Source of the DNA: Acytostelium subglobosum LB1
Taxonomy: Eukaryota; Evosea; Eumycetozoa; Acytosteliales; Acytosteliaceae
Assembly: GCF_000787575.1 (NCBI RefSeq)
Contig: NW_012236521.1
Span: 124,001 to 188,000 of the forward strand
Reading direction: 5' to 3'
DNA: 64,000 nt
The first letter of the stretch is position 1. Each line of letters opens with the position of its first letter. The translations under genes were made by a program, and so were the position numbers. This document shows, piece by piece, positions 49,103 through 59,696 of the stretch. The notes beneath the pieces are model-generated. The model was given only the letters and a program-made list of their open reading frames with translations, had not been told where the DNA came from and ran no database searches.

Positions 49103-49697
49103 TATTGTATTTATAAATGTATATAATATATATGTATATATGTATAAATATATATATATTTGGATATGAATAAGAATTGAGTAAACTACTACCTAACTTT
49201 GAGAGTTTGACAAAGTATCTTGAGACTTCTTTCCTTCACACACATTCATACACAAAGTCAGTGGATACAGCCAAGATTCATCCCAAATCATATCAAAATA
49301 ATTAAAAATCAAAGCATTCAGGACTCAAGTGTTCCAGAGACACTCTCACTTGTCTCTCCACGAACAAACACCCCCACACACACACAAAGAAGAAGTCACA
49401 GATCGGACTTATTGATGGAATCAAGACCATTGAATCGGTCGATGGCCGACACTGATTGTGTTTTTGGAACCAAAGATAACAACCAACCATGGTACTGACG
49501 GCTCCTATGTGATGGAGCCAAGATAATTATTGACATACCCTAACCCAAGTCAGCCTAGGGTTAGGACAATGTCAAAGATACGGGGTAGCCTTGTATCCCC
49601 TATTGCATGGCAAAGGTCCGAGATTGATGTTGTTGAGAAAGATCGTCGTTTTAATGTACAGCTACCTGTTTGTGTTGTAGTTGGTTGAGTGATGGTT
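49103..49697. other. Intergenic spacer
   Basis: About 600 bases between two minus-strand genes; it includes the GPR180-like promoter and a TATATG-rich part (49110-49170). No gene is supported. Confidence 0.5.
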
Positions 49698-49970
49698 TTA
49701 GGGAAGGTCTGAGATTGACTTCTTGGGTGGGGGTGGACCGGCGGGCTTGCCAGTAGCCTTGACAACGGTTTGTCTCTGGTATTGATCATCACTATGTGGT
49801 GTCCAAACTCTCTCCTTCTTACCAGGTGGTGGAACGACCTGCTTTTGTATCTCCTAATTAGAGGTAGGTAGATGTCAGTCTTCCATTCAATCTATCAATG
49901 AATGAAGGTCGTCATCTGAACATACGTTCTCAAAGTGTGAAGTAAGTTTGCCTGTTGAAGCTGATGACAT
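49698..49970 (-). CDS. Small proline-rich basic protein, 66 residues, two exons
   Basis: Exons 49970-49926 (MSSASTGKLTSHFEN) and 49853-49698 on the minus strand join in phase 0 across a GTATGT...CTAATTAG intron. The second exon encodes EIQKQVVPPPGKKERVWTP, SDDQYQRQTVVKATG and KPAGPPPPKKSISDLP before a TAA stop. The splice signals match those of neighbouring genes, the codons are ordinary, and two PPP(P)GKK/PPPPKK motifs could bind SH3 or profilin-type modules. No domain family is recognised; a cytoskeleton-linked peptide is a guess. It is divergently arranged with UFD1. Confidence 0.6.
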
Positions 49971-50539
49971 TGTTTAATGATGAGGTTAATATTTATAGAT
50001 ATATCGAGTATTATCTGTTTGGTAGTGTGTGTATGAATAATGTTTAAATGTACGAGATATGTCCTCCTTTATTCATTAACTACATTGGTGACCTTTGACA
50101 TTTATGATAAATGGTGGGTTTGATGTTGGGTGAGTGAATGAATGAATGAGATAAGATTTGGTTCGATTCTTTTGATTGGATTGGGTTGTCTTTGTCCAAC
50201 TGAAGATTGGATTGATCGATTGAGTCATTGACATCAACTTGTTCATGTCATTATAGTTTATATTGTCTCTTCTAGAATTCAGTTGAATGGACATCAATCC
50301 AAATGTGATAGCATGACACTCCCATCGATGACTTAGAACATTCTTTGAATAAAGTTTGGGTTGCGAAGTTCAAACTGGCAATTAAAGTGTTGTTGATGAA
50401 TCACTTCACTCCCCAACAACACTTCATTCTCAATTTACTCCTATCATTATTACTGTTATCAAAGACATACATACTACATACAAATAATACATATTATTAT
50501 ACATATTCTATTTATCATATTATACATATTATATAAAGA
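49971..50539. promoter_or_regulatory. Bidirectional spacer upstream of the small proline-rich gene and UFD1
   Basis: About 570 bases, AT-rich, with ATT/TAT runs just before the UFD1 start codon. Both promoters must lie here; no specific element is recognised. Confidence 0.4.
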
Positions 50540-50549
50540 ATGGTATGTA

Positions 50550-50593
<44 letters not shown>

Positions 50594-51758
50594 GAATGAA
50601 CAGGTTCAATTCTAACATTATCATGGTGATCAATGATAGAACTTTGGAATTCCTATGGCCGCTGGAGCTGGCAAGTTCGAACAGACCTTCAATGTTATGA
50701 ATATATCGCTCTCGGGCAGACCCAATCTTGAGCAGGGTGGAAAGAGTATGTGTATAATATGATTCATTGATTGATTGACACATACTAACTATTCAATAGT
50801 ATTGCTACCAGTTAGCGTTTTGAACAAGCTTAGTAAGTATACTTACTGCTCAGACACAGACAGACACAGACAGACACGAAATACACACCAACATATACTA
50901 ACTTACTTGATACAGCTCGCTTGAACATACAATACCCAATGATGTTTGAGATATCCAATCCAAAGAGTCATCGATCATCACATTGTGGTGTGTTGGAGTT
51001 CACTGCTGAGGAGGGTGTCTGCTATATGCCCAAGTGGATGATGAACAATCTTCGTCTGAACGACAATGACAACTTGAAAATCAAGAGCGCTCTATTGCCA
51101 TTGGGTAACTTCCTGCGTATTCAGCCACATACCCAGTCCTTCCTTGAGATCTCCAATCCAAAGGCTGTGTAAGTAGTGATGTCTAGCGCATCCCCTGCCC
51201 AGATCACACCAACTTACTGACTAACTTGACACGACAATGTCCAGCCTGGAAAGCGCACTTCGATCATTCTCTGCGATGACCAAGTCTGAGGACTTTGTCA
51301 TTGAGTACAACAAGAACAAATACACACTTAGAGTGCTGGATATCAAGCCAGATGGACAATCACATGCAATTTCAATTGTGGAGGCTGATGTATCGGTGGA
51401 CTTTGCACCGGCAATGGACTCGAAAGAGGTCACTGAACCAAAGCCAGCCACAACATCAACATCCACTGGTCTCACATTTGGCAGCTCCACATCAAAGGCC
51501 ATCCCAGGCTCCAAGAAGACTGATGACGACGAAGAAGAAGAGGAGGACTCTGACGAGGAGGAGAAGAACAAGTTCAAGGCATTCGCGGGCTCTGGCAACC
51601 GACTCGATGGCAAATCATCCACGCCACCAAGGCTGGGCACATCTCCCAAGTCTCCTCTCCCCAGTACCTCTCCATCAGCTGCAAACCTTTCAACAACTCC
51701 AACAAAGGGCAATTATGTTGCATTTGGTGGAAAGGGATATAGTCTGAAGGATAAATAA
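50540..51758 (+). CDS. ufd1: UFD1, ubiquitin fusion degradation protein 1 (Cdc48/p97 cofactor)
   Basis: Exons 50540-50542 (the ATG alone), 50640-50745, 50800-50832, 50916-51168 and 51245-51758 give 302 residues. The double-psi barrel is well conserved: GGKILLPVSVLNKLTRLNI, YPMMFEISN, THCGVLEF-like SHCGVLEFTAEEGVCYMPKWMM, FLEISNPKAVLESALR, and KPDGQSHAISIVEADVSVDFAP. UFD1 pairs with NPL4 to bring polyubiquitinated substrates to the Cdc48/p97 unfoldase for proteasomal degradation. The tail has an acidic stretch (DDDEEEEEDSDEEE) and ends FGGKGYSLKDK, like other UFD1 C-termini. If the one-codon exon is wrong, translation would start at ATG 50655. Confidence 0.93.
50551..50590 (+). repeat. (ATTG)n tetranucleotide tract in UFD1 intron 1
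   Basis: About ten ATTG units directly after the splice donor, one of the longest examples of the ATTG/ATGA repeats that fill introns in this window. Confidence 0.85.
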
Positions 51759-51957
51759 TCGTTCGAACGATGCAAACATGCGGCAACAACAGCAGCAACA
51801 ACAGCAGCAACAGAAGAATACTTTGAAAAGAATACAGATATGATATGGGGCAACATTGTAATTATTGGATATATTGTTACATTCAATCTCTCTTTTGAGA
51901 CGCGGCTACTACTTCCGTTCCTTCCATCCGCTTGGCGTCACATCATCGCGACCTTGA

Positions 51958-53688
51958 TCATGCCTCTCCACAACCACAAGAGTTCTTGATGACTCTCTTG
52001 AACCATTTGCGACGCACCATACTATATCGAATGAATGATTGAATGAATGTAAGTATGAATGAATGAATGATGATTGAATGGATTGATGGACAAACAACAC
52101 TTACAACATGGTAAGAATGAAGATGACCCATGGAGCGAGGACACCTCCCCAGACACCAAAGGTGATGGCGTATCTCCTGTTCAACAGTGGACCAAGCTCA
52201 AAGTATACGAACGATGTGTCGTGGATATCGTAGTAGCATTTGGTGAACTGGTGCAAAGGATAGTGGCTGACCATGTAGCTTGGACATTGCGAGCCTCCAC
52301 AGTACTGATTCATCACATGTGTGACAGTCCAGTTGTCTGGAACCAATGTGTAAGTGACGCTCATCTCCAAGTTATAGTTCTGCTTGTACAAGTACTTTGC
52401 CCTGTGGATGGATAGATGGTTAGCCTATGAGCTGATGAACACATGCACACATGGCAACACTACTTACTCTTGAGAGTTGACATAACATTGAGTGCTCTGT
52501 GTCTTCATATCCTTAAGGGGCGCGACATAGAGTGTCCAGAGTAGCGCGATGAGGATTGCCAGCATGGCGGTGTAGGCAAAGAACAGCCATACCATCCACA
52601 TCTCACCAAACATACGTCGGTTGGCAAAGAAGGTCTTGAGAGTGTAGGCTGATTTGGCGGGGGGACGGTAGGGTGCGGCGACGGGCGCAGGCTTCTCCCA
52701 ATCCTCCTCAGACATCCTGCCCTTGTTAGTGTTGATCAGTTCGGTCCAATAGTCGAGTGTGGCCTTGGAGTCCAGGATGATGGTCCATGTGGTCTTGTAA
52801 CGAGTTCTCAACTTGACGACAAAGGCATGCTCTGGGGTGATCTGATCGGTGGCCAGTTCAAAGAATACAATATCATAGAGATGGATATTACTTCTAATAA
52901 TCCTATCATCAGCTGACTCCCTCATGATCATGCCACCCTTGGACAAGTCAATGTATTTTGACTCCCTGTTATTTGATTGATTTGGGTGAGCGTGTGTGAG
53001 TGGTGGGATGGTCCCTGGAGGGCTGGATTCATTCCTGAATGATTGATGATTGACTGACGACTTACCATGGCTTGACATGACCTTCATCGTTTGTGTGCTG
53101 ACATTGGAACATTCCTTGATGCATGGGCTCTTTGTCTGGTTGCGAGTTGGCAGCGGCCATGATTTCGGCCACCTTTCTTTCGTTTTGGAGTTTGGACCAA
53201 TCATCGCTCTGATTCTCGCCATCAGTGTGAGGATTACGGAATAGACCGCCACCAGTACGATCAGGTTCCTTGTTGAAATCAATAATAACATTATTGTTGG
53301 CAGTGTTTGGAGCAGCGACATCACCACTCTCGCTCTCACTCTCACTCTCTGTATCTGGGTCAGCTGGCTTCTTTGGCGCCTGTTGATGTGGTGGCCTGAC
53401 CTTGCTGAGGTTGACCTGGATTCTGGTTTGGGTACGGCCAGCAGCTGGTTGCTTTGGACCCTCCTCGTCACTGGCACTATCATCACTCTTCTCACTAATC
53501 TCATCATTGTTGGCGCTCTCTTCTAAATCTTGCAACAATTCTTTGATTTTAGAATTGTTGTTGTTGTTATTGTTCTTGGCAATGGCCAAACCAAGACGGG
53601 TAGTCTTGGCTGTCACCACTACCTTTGGAGCATCATCATCAGAAGATGATCCATCACTCTCTGAACCAATACTAACTCTTCTTTGCAT
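51958..53688 (-). CDS. Two-transmembrane protein with Cys-containing ectodomain
   Basis: Exons 53688-53066, 52965-52468, 52401-52105 and 52021-51958 on the minus strand give 493 residues. The first 200 residues are acidic, Ser/Glu-rich and likely disordered. A folded cytosolic part follows (SKYIDLSKGGMIMRES, HLYDIVFFELATDQITPEHAF, TTWTIILDSKATLDYW). Then come a membrane helix (MWLFF...AILIALLWTLYV), an ectodomain of about 110 residues with four or five Cys (CYVNSQE, YCGGSQC, FTKCYYDIH), a second helix (FGVWGGVLAPWVIFILTML) and a short tail ending CGCGEA that could be palmitoylated. The topology (two helices, both ends inside, Cys-bearing loop outside) recalls channel auxiliary beta subunits, but I see no sequence proof. 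Function is unknown. Confidence 0.8.
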
Positions 53689-55025
53689 ATTTGTTTACAA
53701 ATATATATTATATTATGTATTTTGTATGATTTATGTATAGATTGATTGATTGAGTGATTGAATGATTGAATGATTGAATGATTGAAAGTAACACCAAGAT
53801 GGCAGGGTAGATACTTTTATATCGATAACGGCTCGAAGGATACAACGAATCAACAAGTGACGTACCATCTAAAATCATAAATGTCAATGACGTCAAAAAA
53901 AAATTGATCAAAAAATCACAAGTTTTGGGCCAAGAAGCGATCACCAAAGTGATCAGGTGCAGCTGTGACCCACACACGAAGGGTATTTTTATCAAACAAT
54001 CATACCTGGGTGACCATGAGACAAGGTTGTACCAACAATAACTCATAAGTTAGTTCGTCTTAGGAACTGTAGTTCCAATTACAATCTGATTATCACAAGC
54101 TTCTCAAACATATAATGATTGTGTACACATTCACTCGTGGTGCCCAGCCCACCAATGCCGTGACCTGGTCACTATCTTATGAATCCAAGAAGAGATAGAG
54201 AGATAATAGTAGTGATTAGAAAGATAGATACAATGAATGAATGAATGAATGAATGGACCTCAACCATATGATATCGTTGTCCAAGGTTACTTACTACACA
54301 CTCCTCCCAACGTTAGGTTATGTTAATCTCATTGTTACACAATGACAATACACTAACTGACTTTGGATTATGATGATATCCGATGTGGAAGATGAATCTG
54401 ATCTTCCCCCGTAAGTAGTGATAACCGGGGTTGTCAGATCAGAGTGTCGTTCGACCAATAACACCACAACCTTCCATTGTTCGGCGAAGGAACTTGATGT
54501 TCATAGTCTACCACGTACTACTATATACTAGGTATTACTATTTACTACTTACTCAAGATTGATTGGTTGATTGATTGAATGATTGAATCTATGGAAGAAT
54601 GATTGGATATTAGATTGATTGTGTGATTGATATAACTAAGCTTATTTGTATTATAATAATACGGGGCCTCAAGAGGGAAGTGGTTGACGTGATGTGTCAT
54701 TCCATGGACAAACTTTGTTTGACTCTAGATGACGGGACAGTCGAATCTTCGCTTACTGTGGCGACAACTTACCCTAGGCTGGCCGACTGATACATCATCA
54801 TCATAGTACAACGGGGACAAGAGGTACCGAACCAGCAAACGAGTCCCATCACCCAACACATACGCACACGATTATGGTAAGGCCTCTTCCTTTACCCTTC
54901 AGTGCAAATATCAATCCCTGGATAGTGTCAAACAGGGGTTGGGCAGTCTACTACTTATTTATAACTTTATTCAAAGAGTGAGTGAAGTATCGACCGAATG
55001 AATAAATATCGTCTTATGGGCTTAT

Positions 55026-55069
55026 TGAATGAATGAATGAATGAATGAATGAATGAATGAATGAATGAA
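55026..55069. repeat. (TGAA)n tetranucleotide repeat
   Basis: Eleven nearly perfect TGAA units in intergenic DNA. Confidence 0.92.
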
Positions 55070-56129
55070 AGAAATGAATGATACCGGCTTGTAGATTAAC
55101 AACAACCCAAGAGAGAGAGAGATCGACAACCAACCAACCGATCTTGATTGGGAATGTGCGAAGAGTGTATGAATGAATGAATACGTGGTTGTAGTTCTTG
55201 GTCTAATCAAACAAACCAACATCATGGAAGCTGAGTTATATATAACTTTTGAGAAATTGGATACTTACTTACTTACTGACTTACACTTCTTACAATCAAT
55301 CAATCAATCAAAAGTCCGAAAGTCATATGACACCCACCAGTCAATCACTTTCATTCGTCTGGGGGTATTCTTGGTTGTGGGTCAGTCAACAACACATTTG
55401 CTGCTTCCCACCACAGATGACTCTCGACGGACGCAACGGCCAACATTGTGGGGTTGGGGCGTAGGGGTTAGGCCTCCAAAAAGGAGAGAAATGATTGAGT
55501 TGTGTCAAAGCAAGCAGACGACAAAGAACACATGTTCAAGGTAAGGTGAACAAACAACAACACTCAGCCAATCCAGAGTAACCAAACCAGCGCAGTAAGT
55601 TGGCGATGGGTGTTTGTTTGTTTGTTTGCCAGAGTGGAGGATCGGAGCGGAGGAGGAGCGGACAACCAAAGGGGATGAGGAGCAGGAGAGGGAGCATGAT
55701 CAGTATTATAGTTGATGGAATCGATGGTTGGTAGAGAGTATGACTCTACAATGTCATTCACACAATTTTAATAAAATAGAACAAGAGGTAGGAAGGACAT
55801 TAAGATTGACCAACACCGCTTCCGACTCTTCTAGGCTCCAATCAAATGAATTAACACAACCTCATACCACCACCACTTCACCTTTATTCATTGACTCATT
55901 CATTCAATGTTACCCTGGCCCTGCCCCTTCCCAACCCAACCTTACCCTACCTTACCTTACCTTTACATTCTGGCATCGAACATCAATCATCACAACTCAC
56001 AAGTAGTAGTATAAAAGGAACATACAACTCTTCATTCACTTAGATTATAAATAGACTTCTCTACAGGATAAGAGTTATAGTAATCAATCATTCAATCATC
56101 ACATCACTTATCACTCTTAAACATATATA

Positions 56130-56188
56130 ACTTACAACTTACAACTTACAACTTCCAACATCCAACCTCCAACTTCCAACCTCCAACC
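56130..56188. repeat. Degenerate 7-base tandem repeat (CTTACAA / CTTCCAA)
   Basis: Successive CTTACAA units grade into CTTCCAA, CATCCAA and CCTCCAA units over about 60 bases, upstream of the bZIP gene. Confidence 0.8.
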
Positions 56189-57530
56189 CATCAACCAAGG
56201 CACCACCACCATCGACAGTAACTTGGACAATAACAATTGGTAAGGATTACATACAACATGTATAACAACAAAGACATCAACCACCTGATTGTATCTCCAC
56301 ATTTCTTTGGTCTTCCCTCAATCACATACATTCCATCACTCAATCAATCACGATCACTTGTGTACACTTTCACACGCACATAAACAAAGAATGCCTGGAT
56401 GGATCACTCAAGTAGTGATTCAACAGATCTACGCACAACACACTTATTCATATCATTGTGATCGAAGTAAGGTGCAATCCATACCTCGAGCTCTTGGCAC
56501 AATCACAACTTAAACACAAATTCATACCCCCACCTACATCTGTGTTTCTGGCTGGATGGCCTGCCCTTGTTATTATCCTTTTAAATCAGCCAACCAGCCA
56601 GCTATCCTGCCAGCCATCCAGGCAAACCAGGTAAATCATTCAAAGACAGAAACACAAACACAAACAACACAACATAGCACAACCCAGGCAAGCAAGTAAA
56701 GTAATCAAAGCTTGGCTTCTTGTTCAACAACATCATCAACGCACCTCACACAACAACAACAACGCATTTGCACAAAGCAAATATCTGCACCAATGATCAT
56801 GATCATTGGTTGTCTGTCTGCCTGTCTGAATGACTGGTCACCAGTCAATCAATCACCACCAACGAAAGGGTCAGTTTGGACCAGTCGGTCGAAACAATTT
56901 ATTTTTAGAATTGGTGACATGCTCGACTTGTGATTGAAGTGTGAATCGACGCCGAAACTGGCCCAAGCACCCCTGTCAATGGGGCAACCCAACGTGTACA
57001 AACTATATCATTCATTCATTATAGCCCCCTTCCTTAATTAACCACGTTGTTTCTTTGTTTGTATGTTTGTTGGAGTTGTCATCAAACAAGTGTGGTAGTA
57101 TATTCACGCACATTTCATAACCGAGTGCACCATTTCATTAACCAACCAAGAAGTGTAGGATAGGGGTAGGGTAAGGGTAGGGTCTTGGGTCTTGCCCCCT
57201 CTATTGCACCATTCATTCCCATTCCCTGTGTTTTTGTTTCTTTGTTTGTTTGTTTGATTGTGCGTAGGGACATCAACAACCTGTACATATTCTAAATCAA
57301 TTAATAATAGTTAATTAACTTTCTGTACCTTATATCAGAGTAGTATTAACAACCAAGGATAATAATAAGATTGGAGATATACATCTCAAAGTTGTATTAA
57401 TATATTAATATTGTGGAAGACTATTGTCTGGTCATTCAATCAATCAATCAATCATCTTAATATTGTACCATCATTAACATTACTATTATATTATTACATT
57501 ATTATTACTATTACATTACAACAATAACAA

Positions 57531-59696
57531 ATGGAAAAGACAATGGATACATTCTTCCAACAAATATCACCTCTGTTGCCAGGTGATCAACAATTGTTGG
57601 CATCATTGTACCAGAAGTTACAACATCAACAACAACAGAATCAACAACAGCAACAGTTAATACAACAACAACAACAACAGTTGCAACAACAACAACAACA
57701 TCAACAACTTCAATTGTCCAATCCAAACAGTCAGATGCCAACCATTCTTGGAATGCCCACCCAATCACTACCCGCACAATACCAACCACAGCCACTACCG
57801 CAACAACAACAGCAACAACAGCAACAACAGCAACAGCAGCAACAGCAACAATTACAACAACAATTACAACAACAGCTTAATGCTCCACAACATTATCATC
57901 AACATATCTTCCAACAGATCCAACAACAGTTGCAACATCTTCCATTGCAGACGCCAGTGACCTTGACACCATCACCAACTCCAAATACAATGACACCAAC
58001 TCCAACACCATCACGGTCTCCTCAGCAGTCCACGACTCCACTGCACCTATCACACTCGTCTACACCAACGCCACAAATCTATCTATCCGCCTCGTCATCA
58101 TTCAATGGCCAGTCGTCTCCAGCTCCCACACTTCCACACTCATCGCCAGGACTGCATCCACTGTCCTCCCCACTGTTACATTCATCCACCTCCTCTCAGC
58201 TGCTGTCTCAGCCACTACAACAATCACAACAAACATTGACGATTCCAAAGCTCCAGCTTCGACCGCCCTCGCCCGGCTCAGTCTCCCCTCTCGCAACGCC
58301 TACTGCCGCAGGGACCACTCAGCAGACAATCAGTGCTCCATCATCGACAAATGGATCACCAGAGAGACCGACCAAGTCCAGCAAGTCAAAGGAGCCAAAG
58401 GAACCAAAGGAGTCGAAGGAGTCCAGAGAGGCAAGGGAGGCCAGAGAGGCAAAGGAGGACATGGACGACAGTGATAGTGACTCGGATCGCGAGCGTGAGA
58501 AGAAGAACAAGAATAGAGCCAGTCAGAACCTTGCCAGCAGGAACTACCGATTGAGGAAGAAGGAGTACATGCGCGAGATTGAGGACAAGCTTGCCATGTT
58601 GGCCTTAGAGCACGACCAACTCAAGAAGGAGAACCTCACACTCAAGAAGGGAGGCATCGTGGAGATCATGAAGCCCGACCCCGCCTTCCTGACTATGTTG
58701 ATGGAGGACAAGCAGATCGTCATCCAACTCGACCTGGCCATCAAGAAGAATGATGAGAAGGCCCTGGTGTATCTTCTTCAAGTGTTCCATCTGTCGATGG
58801 ACAAGCGCCACGCACTCATTGAGCGTGAGATCGAGAAGATGGTGCACCCCTACACACAGGCCAAGCTGGCCGTGCTTGGCTACGTGCCCGGCCTCGAGAA
58901 CCCGATGATCTCATTTGTCAGCAGTCCTGCATCCGACTCGTGGTGGTCCCAGTTCATCATTGACGCGCAGATCAACGATCAGCAGTCTGCCGCTATCCGC
59001 CAACTTCGAACATCTCACTGGCAGGCGGACATTGAGCTGCGGGGGGAGCGTGAGCGTCTGGACAAGATGGTCAAGGAGTTTTACCTCAGCAAGGTGGTCG
59101 TGGCGCCTACCAAGGATCGTATTCTCAAGATGGCCGCCACCAACAGCAATCCAGGTGGCTACGAAACCATCAACGGTATGAGCATCAAGCAATTCGATGA
59201 TGCCGAGGCGTTGATGTCCAAGGTGGACATCTCAGAGATACTGGAGTTCACTCGCAAGCTTGAGCAGCTCAAGAGGAACTTCATCAAGCAGAGGACACTC
59301 CTCGAGGACACTCTGGTGGCATTCTCCGACATCCTATCACCGCGACAAGAGGCCATCCTTCTGATTCGTGTCCTGGCATGCTCAGTCCGTCTCTGTCAGT
59401 ATGGCAACGATCAACAGTTTATCACCAACATCTGGGGCAACATTGTCAACAAGGAGAACTATGCTCCCCCAACTCCACAGTTCCCCCCTCAACTATATTA
59501 TAACAAGTTTCAACAACAACTGTCACAACAACAGTTTCCACAAACAACAACAATGATGATGCAACAACAGCAAATGTCAATCAATCAACAACAACTTCAA
59601 CAACAACTTCAACAGCAGCAACAACAACAACAACAACAACAGACAAACATGCTACCGATGATGCACCATCAATTCACAACTACTACCATGTCATAG
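57531..59696 (+). CDS. bZIP transcription factor with polyglutamine N-terminus and conserved C-terminal domain
   Basis: Single exon, 721 residues. The N-terminal 130 residues are mostly Gln tracts, followed by Pro/Ser/Thr-rich low complexity. The bZIP spans about residues 326-375: basic part NKNRASQNLASRNYRLRKK, then a zipper with I-L-L-L at heptad spacing (REIEDKL, MLALEHDQL, NLTL). Aligned on the zipper, the position of the near-invariant basic-region Asn is Gln. The following 250 residues are well structured and rich in Trp (PASDSWWSQFI, RTSHWQADIELR, LSPRQEAILLIRV). They look like an extra helical domain of the kind seen C-terminal to some plant TGA-type bZIPs, although I cannot confirm homology. 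A second polyQ stretch closes the protein. It should act in the nucleus on developmental or stress genes. Confidence 0.88.
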   Translation: MEKTMDTFFQQISPLLPGDQQLLASLYQKLQHQQQQNQQQQQLIQQQQQQLQQQQQHQQLQLSNPNSQMPTILGMPTQSLPAQYQPQPLPQQQQQQQQQQQQQQQQQLQQQLQQQLNAPQHYHQHIFQQIQQQLQHLPLQTPVTLTPSPTPNTMTPTPTPSRSPQQSTTPLHLSHSSTPTPQIYLSASSSFNGQSSPAPTLPHSSPGLHPLSSPLLHSSTSSQLLSQPLQQSQQTLTIPKLQLRPPSPGSVSPLATPTAAGTTQQTISAPSSTNGSPERPTKSSKSKEPKEPKESKESREAREAREAKEDMDDSDSDSDREREKKNKNRASQNLASRNYRLRKKEYMREIEDKLAMLALEHDQLKKENLTLKKGGIVEIMKPDPAFLTMLMEDKQIVIQLDLAIKKNDEKALVYLLQVFHLSMDKRHALIEREIEKMVHPYTQAKLAVLGYVPGLENPMISFVSSPASDSWWSQFIIDAQINDQQSAAIRQLRTSHWQADIELRGERERLDKMVKEFYLSKVVVAPTKDRILKMAATNSNPGGYETINGMSIKQFDDAEALMSKVDISEILEFTRKLEQLKRNFIKQRTLLEDTLVAFSDILSPRQEAILLIRVLACSVRLCQYGNDQQFITNIWGNIVNKENYAPPTPQFPPQLYYNKFQQQLSQQQFPQTTTMMMQQQQMSINQQQLQQQLQQQQQQQQQQQTNMLPMMHHQFTTTTMS

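Larger units (their letters stand above)
53689..57530. other. Gene-free region of 3.8 kb upstream of the bZIP gene
   Basis: This is the longest stretch without a supported protein gene. It contains a (TGAA)n tract (55026-55069), ACAACTT-type 7-base repeats (56130-56188), TTACC repeats (about 55945-55965), and a possible hairpin CCCCG/CGGGG around 54405-54437. A 9-base inverted repeat, CTGGATGGC at 552-560 and GCCATCCAG at 613-621 of the 56-kb block, is also present. The right part is divergent to, and probably serves as, the bZIP promoter or a long 5' leader. No tRNA or snRNA is recognised. Confidence 0.5.

Noticed and set aside
50551-50600. Regular short repeats as a possible CRISPR array
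   Set aside because: Simple tetranucleotide microsatellite in an intron; no spacer-repeat structure and a eukaryotic context.
53689-57530. tRNA or snRNA genes in the long spacer
   Set aside because: No T-loop GTTCRANYC with a matching acceptor stem, and no U-snRNA landmark sequences, could be found by eye; a tRNAscan/Infernal run would settle it.
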